Below, piece by piece: positions 1-8,657 of a DNA stretch of 39,778 bases (position 1 is its first letter; each line of letters opens with the position of its first letter). Under the pieces are notes generated by a model. The model had not been told where the DNA came from. It saw nothing but the letters and a program-made list of their open reading frames with translations, and made no database searches. The position numbers and the translations under genes are program-made. This DNA is from Muribaculaceae bacterium (GTDB lineage: Bacteria > Bacteroidota > Bacteroidia > Bacteroidales > Muribaculaceae). The stretch covers positions 1-39,778 of the forward strand of contig JAGCUP010000112.1 of the NCBI GenBank assembly GCA_017962765.1, in the 5' to 3' direction.

Positions 1-263
1 AAGACATAGACGCCCTCGAAGATGGAGCGGTCCTGGATGATGGTGCCGGGCAGCTGCGCGATGGCGAGCATGTCGCGGAACCGTTCCTTGAGGAAATACA
101 CCTCCAGGTTGAACGACCAGCGATGGATGTCGTGATAATAGTCTTCGAGATAGGGGTTATTCTCGACCGATTCAAAGCGGGGCGTCCACCCGTAATGCTC
201 TGTGAGCAGCTTCGTGAGGGTAGATTTTCCCGAACCTATATTACCTGCGATAACGATGTGCAT
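1..263 (-). CDS. Deoxynucleoside kinase, N-terminal part (cut by window edge)
   Basis: The frame begins at ATG 261-263 on the minus strand and is still open at base 1, giving about 87 residues. The start is MHIVIAGNIGSGKSTL, a P-loop for ATP, followed by the ENNPYLEDYY segment and the DRSIFEG segment that are typical of the dCK/dGK-type deoxynucleoside kinases. Such enzymes phosphorylate deoxynucleosides in the cytosol as a dNTP salvage step. Full-length members are about 200-220 residues, so more than half is missing here. Exact substrate (dG, dA, dC) cannot be told from this part. A possible -7 box lies at 286-293. Confidence 0.85.
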   Translation of the reverse strand, partial: MHIVIAGNIGSGKSTLTKLLTEHYGWTPRFESVENNPYLEDYYHDIHRWSFNLEVYFLKERFRDMLAIAQLPGTIIQDRSIFEGVYV

Positions 264-285
264 GAGAACCTATTTTTTTCGCTTA

Positions 286-293
286 CAAAAATA
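286..293 (-). promoter_or_regulatory. Possible -7 box for the deoxynucleoside kinase
   Basis: On the minus strand this reads TATTTTTG, matching the Bacteroidota TAnnTTTG -7 consensus, 23 bases before the kinase ATG. No good TTTG box is seen 19-21 bases upstream, so support is partial. The bases just upstream (AATATTCAT) are shared with the box at 1193-1200. Confidence 0.35.
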
Positions 294-407
294 ATGAATA
301 TTTGCGACATTTCCCCTAAGAAAACAAAATTAATTACCGAAAAAAAATTGTGAGAAAAATATGGCGAGACAAAATAGGTTGTTCTTCGCCTGGTTATTTT
401 TCAATGG

Positions 408-1115
408 TTAGTAAAATGTTACATGAACATAAGGGTTATTCCTATTGTTCACGATGTATTTCCTTAGAGTTTCCCTTTCGGCATCAAACTCATCTATTAA
501 CTTGTCTAGTTGTTCTGCTGAATTTGTTTGGTTGTCATAAAGCTGTTCACGTGTGATGCACGTTCTCATGATTGAGATTGTGTCAGAAAGCCTCTCGCTG
601 AAGAATACAATATCATTGGAGGTCCCAATCATATTGTTTGGATTCTTTTTTGTTGGGTGTGGAGTCATCACGAAGCTGCCATTGTTCGCAAAGAACTCGG
701 CGATAGCTTCAATTTTTGAAAGTTTCGTGTCCAAAAAACGCTCCATATAGCGGTCAAAAAAGTGCGATGTGACAAATAAAAACAGGTTGTCGTAGTTACC
801 GCCTCTAACTACTGCGTTCATACCATATTTGTTAATGTATGTGATAAATGTAACGATTGTTGGGCCAATTCTCTTAAAAGTGTTGTAGTCCTTAATGAGT
901 GGTATAGAACAGAATGTAGTATTGTTGTCTACTTGATAAGTGACAGGATGGAACAACACATTCTGTAAATTTTTGTTCTTTAGCAAATATCTTCGTATTT
1001 TGGCACATTCTGTTCCATCAGGCCTCATTTTACTTGTAATGCGGGGATAGTAGATGTCGTGAATACGGTTGTATTCACGGCATATTTCCTCATATGTCAT
1101 TGACTCAACAATCAT
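408..1115 (-). CDS. Hypothetical protein, 235 aa, AT-rich
   Basis: Not recognised. The ORF opens with MIVESMTYEEICREYNRIHD and has no signal peptide or membrane segment that I can see, so it is probably cytosolic. It contains a central TSHFFDRYMERFLD segment (about residues 115-128) and a C-terminal half rich in charged residues (EFDAERETLRKYIV). Its base composition is clearly more AT-rich than the operon next door, which suggests acquisition. It stands alone on the minus strand between the kinase and icd. A candidate -7 box lies at 1193-1200. Function unknown; reality of the gene is supported by length and a sensible ATG start. Confidence 0.6.
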   Translation of the reverse strand: MIVESMTYEEICREYNRIHDIYYPRITSKMRPDGTECAKIRRYLLKNKNLQNVLFHPVTYQVDNNTTFCSIPLIKDYNTFKRIGPTIVTFITYINKYGMNAVVRGGNYDNLFLFVTSHFFDRYMERFLDTKLSKIEAIAEFFANNGSFVMTPHPTKKNPNNMIGTSNDIVFFSERLSDTISIMRTCITREQLYDNQTNSAEQLDKLIDEFDAERETLRKYIVNNRNNPYVHVTFY

Positions 1116-1192
1116 AGATTTTTTAGGTACTCAAAGTTCAAAGTATTTGTTGTCGCCGTATTTAAGTTTCATTATCTATTTTTTCTATATTG

Positions 1193-1200
1193 CAAAGGTA
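1193..1200 (-). promoter_or_regulatory. Possible -7 box for the 235-aa hypothetical gene
   Basis: Minus strand TACCTTTG fits TAnnTTTG and lies 77 bases upstream of the ATG at 1115. A clear -33 TTTG is not seen at the expected spacing. Confidence 0.35.
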
Positions 1201-1263
1201 ATGAATATTTTTAAAACAGATCTTTAAACTGGCAGAAATAATTAGACAGGATTTGCAATATGC

Positions 1264-1301
1264 AAAAAAATGAGCAAGGCCGGAAAAAGTTCCGACCTTG
1301 C
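1264..1301 (-). terminator. Intrinsic terminator of the citD-icd operon
   Basis: A 12-base stem with one mismatch (GCAAGG-CGGAA at 1274-1285 against TTCCG-CCTTGC at 1290-1301) closes a 4-base loop. On the minus strand it is followed by a run of seven T (1264-1270). It sits 28 bases after the icd stop codon and so ends the long cit-acn-icd transcript. Confidence 0.85.
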
Positions 1302-1328
1302 GCTTATATGGGTACGCTCAACTTTGAT

Positions 1329-2540
1329 TTAGGCGAGGCGTTTCTCGAGGTTGGCGCGGATGGCTTGGATGAAGTCGGCGCTGTTGACAGCCTTGGCCTC
1401 GATGCCTTCCATGAGGTTCACGAGGTCCTTGGTGACTGTGCCGGCGTTGAGGGTGTCGAAGCAAGCTCCCTCGAGCTGGTCGCCGAAATTGACGAGCTCT
1501 TGGATGCCGTCCTTCTCGCCGCGTTTGCGCAGCGCACCGCTCCAAGCGAAGATGGTGGCGATGGGGTTGGTCGAGGTCTCTTCGCCCTGCAAGTACTTGT
1601 AGTAGTGGCGGGTGACGGTGCCGTGTGCGGCCTCATACTCGTAGTTGCCGTCGGGGCTGACGAGGACGCTGGTCATCATGGCGAGCGAGCCGAAAGCGGT
1701 CGAAACCATGTCGCTCATCACGTCGCCGTCGTAGTTCTTGCAAGCCCAGATGTAGCCGCCCTTGCTGCGAATCACGCGAGCCACGGCGTCGTCAATCAGG
1801 GTGTAGAAGTACTCGAGGCCCAGACGCTCAAAGTCGGCCTTGTAGTTCTCCTCATAGACTTCCTCGAAGATGATGCGGAACTGTGCGTCGTACTTCTTGC
1901 TGATGGTGTCCTTGGTCGAGAACCACAGGTCTTGCTTGGTGTCGATAGCGAACTTGAAGCAGCTGTGGGCAAATGAACGGATGCTCTTGTCGAGGTTGTG
2001 CATGCCTTGGAGCACGCCCGGGCCCTTGAAGTTTTGGATGACCACTTCCTCGTGCTTGCCGCTCTCGCCGTCGAAGACGAGCTTGGCCACGCCGGGTTCG
2101 TCGGCGCGCAGCTCCACGCTCTTATACACGTCGCCGTAGGCGTGACGAGCGATAGTGATGGGCTTTTCCCAGTTGCGCACTGCGGGCTTGATGCTCGGCA
2201 GTGTGATGGGAGCGCGGAACACGGTGCCGTCGAGGATGGAACGGATGGTGCCGTTGGGGCTCTTCCACATCTCGTGCAGCTTGTATTCGTCCATGCGTTT
2301 GAGGTTGGGCGTGATGGTGGCGCACTTGACAGCCACGCCATACTTCTTGGTGGCTTCGGCGGCGTCGATGGTGATTTGGTCGCGGGTCTCGTCGCGTTTC
2401 ACCAGGCCGAGGTCGTAATATTCGCTCTTGAGGTCAACGAAGGGGAGGATAAGCTCGTCCTTAATCATCTTCCACAGGATTCGGGTCATTTCATCACCGT
2501 CCATCTCCACGATGGGGGTCGTCATTTTGATTTTTTCCAT
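1329..2540 (-). CDS. icd: NADP-dependent isocitrate dehydrogenase (eukaryote-like dimeric type)
   Basis: 403 residues; oxidatively decarboxylates isocitrate to 2-oxoglutarate (or the reverse) in the cytosol. The length and the sequence fit the dimeric eukaryote-like family rather than the E. coli type. It has TPIVEMDGDEMTRILW at the start, the substrate-loop arginine in ARHAYGDVYKSVE near residue 132, the metal-binding aspartates in KNYDGDVMSDMVSTAFGSL near residue 270, and the NADP-site motif AAHGTVTRHY near residue 307. Start ATG at 2540 follows the acn stop by 28 bases, so it is the last gene of the operon. Its placement after citrate lyase and aconitase rather than citrate synthase is unusual. 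A strong terminator follows. Confidence 0.95.
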   Translation of the reverse strand: MEKIKMTTPIVEMDGDEMTRILWKMIKDELILPFVDLKSEYYDLGLVKRDETRDQITIDAAEATKKYGVAVKCATITPNLKRMDEYKLHEMWKSPNGTIRSILDGTVFRAPITLPSIKPAVRNWEKPITIARHAYGDVYKSVELRADEPGVAKLVFDGESGKHEEVVIQNFKGPGVLQGMHNLDKSIRSFAHSCFKFAIDTKQDLWFSTKDTISKKYDAQFRIIFEEVYEENYKADFERLGLEYFYTLIDDAVARVIRSKGGYIWACKNYDGDVMSDMVSTAFGSLAMMTSVLVSPDGNYEYEAAHGTVTRHYYKYLQGEETSTNPIATIFAWSGALRKRGEKDGIQELVNFGDQLEGACFDTLNAGTVTKDLVNLMEGIEAKAVNSADFIQAIRANLEKRLA

Positions 2541-2568
2541 TGTTGTGAATGATTGTTTTTTATGAATT

Positions 2569-4809
2569 TTATTTGTTTTGTGCTGCGTAGTAGTTCATCA
2601 GACAGCCCTCGGCGAGGATGGTGCGCTCGTCTTGCGTGAGGTTCTGGAAGAACAGGTGGATGTCCTTCACACCGTCGGGCGTGATGACCTTGGCGTCGAT
2701 TTCTTCCTTGCCGCCCAAGATGGCCTCGCGGATGCCGGGCACGAACACGAAGTCGCCGGGATTGTATTCAAACTTGGTCTCGGGAGCGATGGTGAAGGGC
2801 ACGATACCCCAGTTGATGCAGTTGCTGCGATAGCGCTTGGTGGCATACTCATAGCAGATGTTGGCGTCGCCGCCAAGCACCTTCTGGCACGATGCAGCCT
2901 GCTCACGGGCCGAGCCGTCGCCAGGACGGTTGGCGAAGACGCACGAGCCGAACGAGGTGTTGGCTGCGTCGGCACCCACCTTGTCGAGGGCGGCCTTCAC
3001 GTTCTCGGGCACGTTGCCTGCGCGGCGCTCAAGGTCTTGAGCTTGGATGCGCTTGCTCAGCCCCACGTATTCGGGCACGCGGCGCGAGAGGGCGAACTCG
3101 GAGAGCTTCAGCGGGTTGGAGCGGTAGCTCGAGGTCTCGCCCGAGGGGATAAGCTCGTCGGTGGTGGTCACGGGGTCGTGGATGACAGCTGCCAGCTCGA
3201 GCAGCATGTTGTCCTGCATCGGGTACATCTTGGGCCAGTCCTTGATGTTGGGACCGTATTTGAGGTCCACGCTGAGGTCGGCCTTGCCGTAGCCGTTATA
3301 GACGCGGCGGTCGTAAATCTTGGCGTCGTAGTCGTAGCGGGCGTGGGTGTCCTCATAATCGACATCGGTGGCAGCGGTAATCACGCCGCCGTTGGCTGCC
3401 GTAGCTGCGATGGAACGGGCGTCCATGAGTGCCACGAGCGAGATTTGTCCCTGACCGGGCTTCGAGCCTTCACGGTTGGGGAAGTTGCGTGTGGTGTGGC
3501 GAATCGACAGGCCGTTGTTCGAAGGCACGTCACCGGCACCGAAGCACGGTCCGCAGAAGGCGGGCTTGATAACGCATCCGGTCTCGAGGAGCTCGGCCAC
3601 GATACCATTGCGTGCCGTTGACATGAACACGGGCACCGACTGCGGATAAGCGCTCATCGTGAAGTAGTCGTTACCAATCGACTTATCCTTCATGATGGCT
3701 GCGGCGGCGCTAAGGTTGTCATAGGTACCGCCCGAGCAGCCGGCGATGATACCCTGGTCGGCCATCACCTTGCCGTCTTTGGTTACCTTATCGACGAGGT
3801 CAACCTGTACCTTGTCGCCAAAGCGCTTGCGGGTGTCCTCTTCCACTTGACGCAGGATTTCCACGGGATTGGCCTGCAACTCGTGGATAGTGAACGCGTT
3901 GCTGGGGTGGAAGGGCAGTGCAATCATCGACTCTTGCGTCGAGAGGTCGATGCGAATCATTGCGTCGTAGTAGGCCACGTCGCCCGGCATGAGTTGCTTG
4001 TAGTCTTGCGGACGGTTGTGGATGTCGTAGTGGTGCTTCACTTCATCGTCGGTAATCCAGATGGAGCTCAAGCAGGTGGTCTCGGTCGTCATGATGTCGA
4101 TACCATTACGGAAGTCGATGGGCAACTCCTTCACGCCAGGACCGGCAAATTCAAGCACTTTGTTCTTCACGAAACCGCTCTCGAAGGTGGCCTTCACCAG
4201 CGAGATGGCCACGTCGTGCGGGCCAACGCCTTTCTTGGGAGCGCCTTCGAGCCACACGAGGACCACTTCGGGGGCATTGATGTCCCACGTGTTCTTGAGC
4301 AGCTGCTTGACGAGCTCGCCGCCGCCTTCGCCTACGCCCATGTTACCGAGCGATCCGTAGCGGGTGTGGCTGTCAGAGCCCAGAATCATGTTACCGCACT
4401 TCACCATGGCCTCGCGGGCATACTGGTGGATGACGGCCTGGTTAGCGGGCACGTAGATACCGCCGTACTTCTTGGCAGCCGAGAGGCCGAACACGTGGTC
4501 GTCCTCGTTGATGGTGCCGCCCACAGCGCACAGCGAGTTGTGGCAGTTGGTCATCGCGTAGGGCAGGGGGAACTTCTCCAAGCCGCTGGCGCGTGCCGTT
4601 TGGATGATGCCCACGTAGGTGATGTCGTGCGACATCATGGCGTCGAAGCGAATGCGCATCTTCTTGCCTTTGCTGCCGTCCACGTCGTGAGCACGCAGAA
4701 TTTGATAGGTGATAGTGTTCTCTCGAGCCTCATCTGGAGTGGCGTTTGCCTCGTTCTTGATTTCGTTACCGTTAATCAAGTAAACTCCGTGTTTGATAAG
4801 TTCTACCAT
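2569..4809 (-). CDS. acn: Aconitate hydratase
   Basis: 746 residues, the length of mitochondrial-type aconitase. It interconverts citrate and isocitrate using a 4Fe-4S cluster. The three cluster cysteines are all present: Cys358 in AGCSGGTYDN and Cys419/Cys422 in FCGPCFGAG. The DSHTRYGSLGNMGVGEGGGE segment of the active site is also intact. It begins at ATG 4809 and follows citCG by 75 bases on the same strand, with icd 28 bases further on. The context links citrate lyase directly to isocitrate formation. I see no truncation or frameshift. Confidence 0.95.
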   Translation of the reverse strand: MVELIKHGVYLINGNEIKNEANATPDEARENTITYQILRAHDVDGSKGKKMRIRFDAMMSHDITYVGIIQTARASGLEKFPLPYAMTNCHNSLCAVGGTINEDDHVFGLSAAKKYGGIYVPANQAVIHQYAREAMVKCGNMILGSDSHTRYGSLGNMGVGEGGGELVKQLLKNTWDINAPEVVLVWLEGAPKKGVGPHDVAISLVKATFESGFVKNKVLEFAGPGVKELPIDFRNGIDIMTTETTCLSSIWITDDEVKHHYDIHNRPQDYKQLMPGDVAYYDAMIRIDLSTQESMIALPFHPSNAFTIHELQANPVEILRQVEEDTRKRFGDKVQVDLVDKVTKDGKVMADQGIIAGCSGGTYDNLSAAAAIMKDKSIGNDYFTMSAYPQSVPVFMSTARNGIVAELLETGCVIKPAFCGPCFGAGDVPSNNGLSIRHTTRNFPNREGSKPGQGQISLVALMDARSIAATAANGGVITAATDVDYEDTHARYDYDAKIYDRRVYNGYGKADLSVDLKYGPNIKDWPKMYPMQDNMLLELAAVIHDPVTTTDELIPSGETSSYRSNPLKLSEFALSRRVPEYVGLSKRIQAQDLERRAGNVPENVKAALDKVGADAANTSFGSCVFANRPGDGSAREQAASCQKVLGGDANICYEYATKRYRSNCINWGIVPFTIAPETKFEYNPGDFVFVPGIREAILGGKEEIDAKVITPDGVKDIHLFFQNLTQDERTILAEGCLMNYYAAQNK

Positions 4810-4879
4810 AATTTGATTTGTTGGGATTAAAAAGATTGTTTATTAGTTGAATTTTTGATATTTATTTCTTTGGGGATTG

Positions 4880-6604
4880 TTAGTGGGTGAGCGCATGGAT
4901 GAATGTCGTGAGCGCCAGCATGTCGGCGGAACCTCCAGGCGAGATATTGCGCTGGGAGTACCGCGTGTTAAGCTCCTTCATGCCCTCGGACGTGTAGTTG
5001 TCGAGTAATTGACGTGCGGCCGCTTTCACCTCTTTGGCCACTTCGGTGCCGCAGCGGTGCAGCACGTTGGTGTCGTCGAGTTCGCTCATTATGTATAACA
5101 ATGTGCGTGGCAATACGTCGGGCTCGGTGCGGTGAGCGTCGTAGAACGGTAGCCAATGCTCAAAGAGCGGAGCGTAGCCGCCCTGTGCCAGCGCTAATGC
5201 GCCGGTGGCTCGGTAACGGTCCACGGCGCAGGTGCCATGGGTGCCTTCGGTGCGTGGATGCCGCTGTGCCAGCCGCTTAATTTCGTCTTGCAGACGCTCG
5301 GCGGTGATATCGCCGTTGCAACGTGCAGCCGCCACACAGGTGAGACCCAGGGCGAACAATGCGCCCTTGTGGGTGTTCACGCCGCCGGTGGCCGCGAGCA
5401 TGGCCCGCTCGGCCTCAAGGCCCACGGCTTGCATCTCGGCCGTGTCGTCTCCCATCAGCGCCAGCCTCACGAAGAAGGGGTGCAGTGCGTCGATGCTGCG
5501 GCGCATGAGCGCATAGTCCATGTCGGTATGGGCCCCGTTGTCGTCGCGGTCCACGAGCCCGGGTTTGGGCGTGGTATCGAGTTCAATGAGCAGTGAGCGT
5601 GTAGCAAGGTGCGCGATGATATAGGGGAGCGTGGTGGCGGGCACGCGACGTGCGATGCCGGCCAGCAGGCCTCCGTCGAGCAATACGCGCACTTGCGAGG
5701 CACTCACGGCGATGCCGTTGTCGGTCACGCGCGGTACCTCGGTCACGGTAATGCCATGAGCAGGCAATTGCTCGTGCATTAGCATATTGTAGCGTGCAGT
5801 GAGGGCATCGACCGGTTCGCAGCCCACGAAACGCGTCTCGGCTTGCAGTGCCGGCGCGATGTGGCGGGCATAGAGGTCGAGGTCGAGCGTGATGTGGGTA
5901 TCGGTGACATCGGTAATCTCTTTCAGGAAATAGGTGGGGAAGGTGGCCGCCGAGATGGCGTAGCTGCTGCCCTCGATAACGGTGACACGCTCCATCCCAC
6001 TCACCCCGGCCCGAACCATCGCAAGGCGCTCGGCATAGCTGAAGCGCGAGCGGTCTTCCTTGACGACGATGATGAAGAGGTGCTCCACCTGGCGCTGGGC
6101 CTCCTCGACGAGGTGCTGATGCCCGATGGTGAACGGGTTGGCATTCATCACAATTGTGCCCCGCCGTTGTGGCTTGCCCTCGGCGATGCGCGTCAGCTGT
6201 GCGCAGTAGTCACGCAGGCCGTGCCCGTTCTCGAGCAGAATTGCCTTGGGCGCTTGCGCGAGCATGCTGAATCCCATGCTCTCGAAGATGGCGCGGTTCT
6301 CGGGCTTGGTGAACACCTTTACCGAGTGTACGCCACGTGCGGCGGCCTCGCTCACGAGGTGCGAGATGAGCTGTGCGCTCATGCCCGTCTCGCGCAGCCG
6401 CTCGCTCACAGCCACACCTTTCATCACATCGCCCGATAGTCCTGCTCCTGCGAGCATCTCGTCGCCGTCGATTGTGAAGACTCCGGCATAGTAGTCAATG
6501 TCGTCGTCGAGCCGCAACTCGTTCTGTGCGAGGAATTCTTGCACACGGGCCTTGACCCTATTCAGCGTCAAGGGCAGCGGGCGTATTTCAAATTCATTGA
6601 ACAT
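4880..6604 (-). CDS. citCG: Fused citrate lyase ligase (CitC) and triphosphoribosyl-dephospho-CoA synthase (CitG)
   Basis: 574 residues from ATG 6604 (an upstream TTG at 6613 is less likely). Residues 1 to about 325 are CitC: an acetyltransferase-like N-terminus, then a nucleotidyltransferase with MNANPFTIGHQHLVEEA near 160 and EDRSRFSYAERLA; this half acetylates the lyase prosthetic group with ATP and acetate. Residues from about 330 onward are CitG, with TPKPGLVDRDDNGAHTD near 345 and GGVNTHKGALFALGL near 407; this half makes the prosthetic-group precursor from ATP and dephospho-CoA. The combined size equals one CitC plus one CitG, so both look complete. The start overlaps the citX end by 11 bases, suggesting translational coupling. 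CitG is usually separate or fused to CitX. Confidence 0.9.
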   Translation of the reverse strand: MFNEFEIRPLPLTLNRVKARVQEFLAQNELRLDDDIDYYAGVFTIDGDEMLAGAGLSGDVMKGVAVSERLRETGMSAQLISHLVSEAAARGVHSVKVFTKPENRAIFESMGFSMLAQAPKAILLENGHGLRDYCAQLTRIAEGKPQRRGTIVMNANPFTIGHQHLVEEAQRQVEHLFIIVVKEDRSRFSYAERLAMVRAGVSGMERVTVIEGSSYAISAATFPTYFLKEITDVTDTHITLDLDLYARHIAPALQAETRFVGCEPVDALTARYNMLMHEQLPAHGITVTEVPRVTDNGIAVSASQVRVLLDGGLLAGIARRVPATTLPYIIAHLATRSLLIELDTTPKPGLVDRDDNGAHTDMDYALMRRSIDALHPFFVRLALMGDDTAEMQAVGLEAERAMLAATGGVNTHKGALFALGLTCVAAARCNGDITAERLQDEIKRLAQRHPRTEGTHGTCAVDRYRATGALALAQGGYAPLFEHWLPFYDAHRTEPDVLPRTLLYIMSELDDTNVLHRCGTEVAKEVKAAARQLLDNYTSEGMKELNTRYSQRNISPGGSADMLALTTFIHALTH

Positions 6605-7097
6605 ACTGGTCAATTATCTGCTTGATTTGGGCATGAATTTCGTCTTGCGTATGGGCACCGAGACGCATGCAGTGGCGCGCCTCGTTGTCGCACACGAGGC
6701 ATTTGCGCGGCGCAAAGCCCAGCTCGGTGCGCGACAGTGGCATGCCGTCGGCATCCATCACATCGAGGTCGAAGAGGCGCCCCAACGGGTGCGTGTCCTC
6801 GATGCGGCACGTCAGGCGTTTGGCCTCGGTGCGTTCCACGGTGGTGAGCAGGTAGGCCTCGAACCCCGTGGACAGGTCGCGTGTGCGCAAAAGCTCGGTA
6901 GTGCCCTCAAAGGCGTTAACGAGCTCGCTAAGTGCCGCTTGCGCCACTATCAAAGAATGGAAATTACGCTTCACCTTCCCAGGCATCACCACGGTCAAGC
7001 ACACGAGTGTAAGGCCAGGGTGTTGCTGCAACAGCTCGCGCTGTAAGGCGCTTCGGCTGTCGCGGCTCGCCAAGAGCTGGTCAAGCGTAATTTCCAT
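6594..7097 (-). CDS. citX: Apo-citrate lyase phosphoribosyl-dephospho-CoA transferase (holo-lyase synthase)
   Basis: 167 residues; attaches the phosphoribosyl-dephospho-CoA arm to the CitD serine. The family motif GRLFDLDVMDADGMPLSR is present near residue 105, followed by the cysteine-bearing APRKCLVCDNEARHC segment. The length is close to stand-alone CitX (about 170-185). ATG at 7097 is preceded by AAGGGG. It lies 21 bases after citF and overlaps citCG. In some bacteria CitX is fused to CitG; here CitG is instead fused to CitC, so CitX is free. Confidence 0.88.
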   Translation of the reverse strand: MEITLDQLLASRDSRSALQRELLQQHPGLTLVCLTVVMPGKVKRNFHSLIVAQAALSELVNAFEGTTELLRTRDLSTGFEAYLLTTVERTEAKRLTCRIEDTHPLGRLFDLDVMDADGMPLSRTELGFAPRKCLVCDNEARHCMRLGAHTQDEIHAQIKQIIDQYVQ

Positions 7098-7118
7098 TCC
7101 CCTTGCGGTTAGTTGTCG

Positions 7119-8657
7119 TCAGTCCACAATGTTTTTGATGACATCCATCACCGAGCCGTCGCGGTTCATCACCACGCCCACCACCTTGTCGCCGAAGGGC
7201 AGCTCGGCGGCGTCGCCGATGATGCTCTTGGCGCGGTCTTTGAGCGCGTTGATATCAACGATGTTCAGCCCTGCCTGGCGCAGACGCTCGGCAAGCTCGG
7301 GACGGCGCGGGTTGACGGCGATGCCATATTCGGTCACCACCACGTCAACGGTCGAGCCCGGCGTGATGAGCGTCGTGACCTCGTCGACGACGCAGGGGAT
7401 GCGGCCGCGCAGCAGCGGGCACACGATAATCGACAGTGCGCTGTCGGCTGCCGTGTCGGGGTGTCCGCCTATGGCGCCACGGATGATACCGTCGCTACCC
7501 ACGAGCACGTTCACGTTGAACTTGGTGTCAACCTCGAGGGCCGACAGGATGACGATGTCGAGGTAGTGGGTGGCGGAGCCGGGTTCATCGGCGCTGGCAT
7601 ATTCGTTGGCGCTCACCTCTTTGTGCATCGGGTCGGTCTTGATGCTCTCGGCGGCTACCTTGTCGAACGATTGGACGTCGATGAGGCGCTCGATGAGGCC
7701 TTCCTCATGCAGTTTCACCATGTGGGCCGTGATGCCGCCCAGGGCGAAGCTGGCCTTGATGCCCTTCTCAATCATGCTCTCGCGGATATATTTCACTGCG
7801 GCCAGGGAGGCACCACCCGAACCTGTCTGGATGGAGAAGCCGTCCTTGAAGTAGCCGCTGTTGATGATGACCTTGGCGGCCTGCTTGGCGAGCAGGATGT
7901 CGCGCGGATTCTTGGTGTCGCGGATGGCACCCGAGGCAATCTTTGACGAGTCGCCCACCGAATCAACCACGACCACATAGTCGACATTGCGCTCCGAGAT
8001 GGAGTTGGGCGTGTTGGGGTAGGCCACGAGGTCATCGGTGAGGATGACCACCTTGTCGGCATACTGTGCGTCGGGAAGGGCGTAGCCCAGTGAGCCGCAA
8101 ATCGACTTGCCGTTCTCCGAGCGAGAGTAGCCGCAGCTGTTGCCGGCGGGGTCGCTCGACGAGGTGCCCAGGAAGGCCACATCGATGTGCAGGTCACCGG
8201 TGGCGATGGCGCTGCCGCGTCCGCCGTGCGAGCGGAAGATGACGGGTTTCTCCATCAGTCCGTGCGACACTTCGGTGGCCAGCGCGCCGCGCATACCCGA
8301 GGTGGATATTTCGGTAATCACGCCGTTCTTGATGTGCTCGATGAGCGGTGCATGCACGTCTTGCAGGCTTGAGGCGGCAAGGTGCAGGTTCTTGTATCCC
8401 ATCTCGGCGAGCTTGTCGACGACCATGTTCACCACCTTGTCGCCACCGCGGAAGTGGTGGTGGAACGAGATGGTCATGCCGTCTTTCAGGCCGGTGCCGC
8501 GGATAGCCTCTTCGAGGGTCACCACTTTCGATGCCTCTTTGGGCATTTCCGACTTGTGGGTGATTGACTTTATCGTGCGTGCGTCGTCATACACGTTTTT
8601 GTTCATCTTTTGTGCTGCGGCGCTAATCAGTTGTGCTCTGTCTTTAATGCTGCTCAT
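7119..8657 (-). CDS. citF: Citrate lyase alpha subunit (citrate:acetyl-ACP transferase)
   Basis: 512 residues, the normal CitF length. CitF swaps the acetyl group on the acyl-carrier subunit for citrate, giving citryl-ACP. Recognisable segments are TISFHHHFRGGD near residue 65, the glycine-rich SHGGRGSAIATGDLHIDVAF, QTGSGGASLAAVKY, and the C-terminal VVDEVTTLITPGSTVDVVVT. The ATG overlaps the last codons of citE as ATGA (8654-8657), a typical translational-coupling arrangement. Because citE contains an in-frame stop, ribosomes initiating normally at citE would not reach this overlap, which may lower CitF output. Confidence 0.95.
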   Translation of the reverse strand: MSSIKDRAQLISAAAQKMNKNVYDDARTIKSITHKSEMPKEASKVVTLEEAIRGTGLKDGMTISFHHHFRGGDKVVNMVVDKLAEMGYKNLHLAASSLQDVHAPLIEHIKNGVITEISTSGMRGALATEVSHGLMEKPVIFRSHGGRGSAIATGDLHIDVAFLGTSSSDPAGNSCGYSRSENGKSICGSLGYALPDAQYADKVVILTDDLVAYPNTPNSISERNVDYVVVVDSVGDSSKIASGAIRDTKNPRDILLAKQAAKVIINSGYFKDGFSIQTGSGGASLAAVKYIRESMIEKGIKASFALGGITAHMVKLHEEGLIERLIDVQSFDKVAAESIKTDPMHKEVSANEYASADEPGSATHYLDIVILSALEVDTKFNVNVLVGSDGIIRGAIGGHPDTAADSALSIIVCPLLRGRIPCVVDEVTTLITPGSTVDVVVTEYGIAVNPRRPELAERLRQAGLNIVDINALKDRAKSIIGDAAELPFGDKVVGVVMNRDGSVMDVIKNIVD

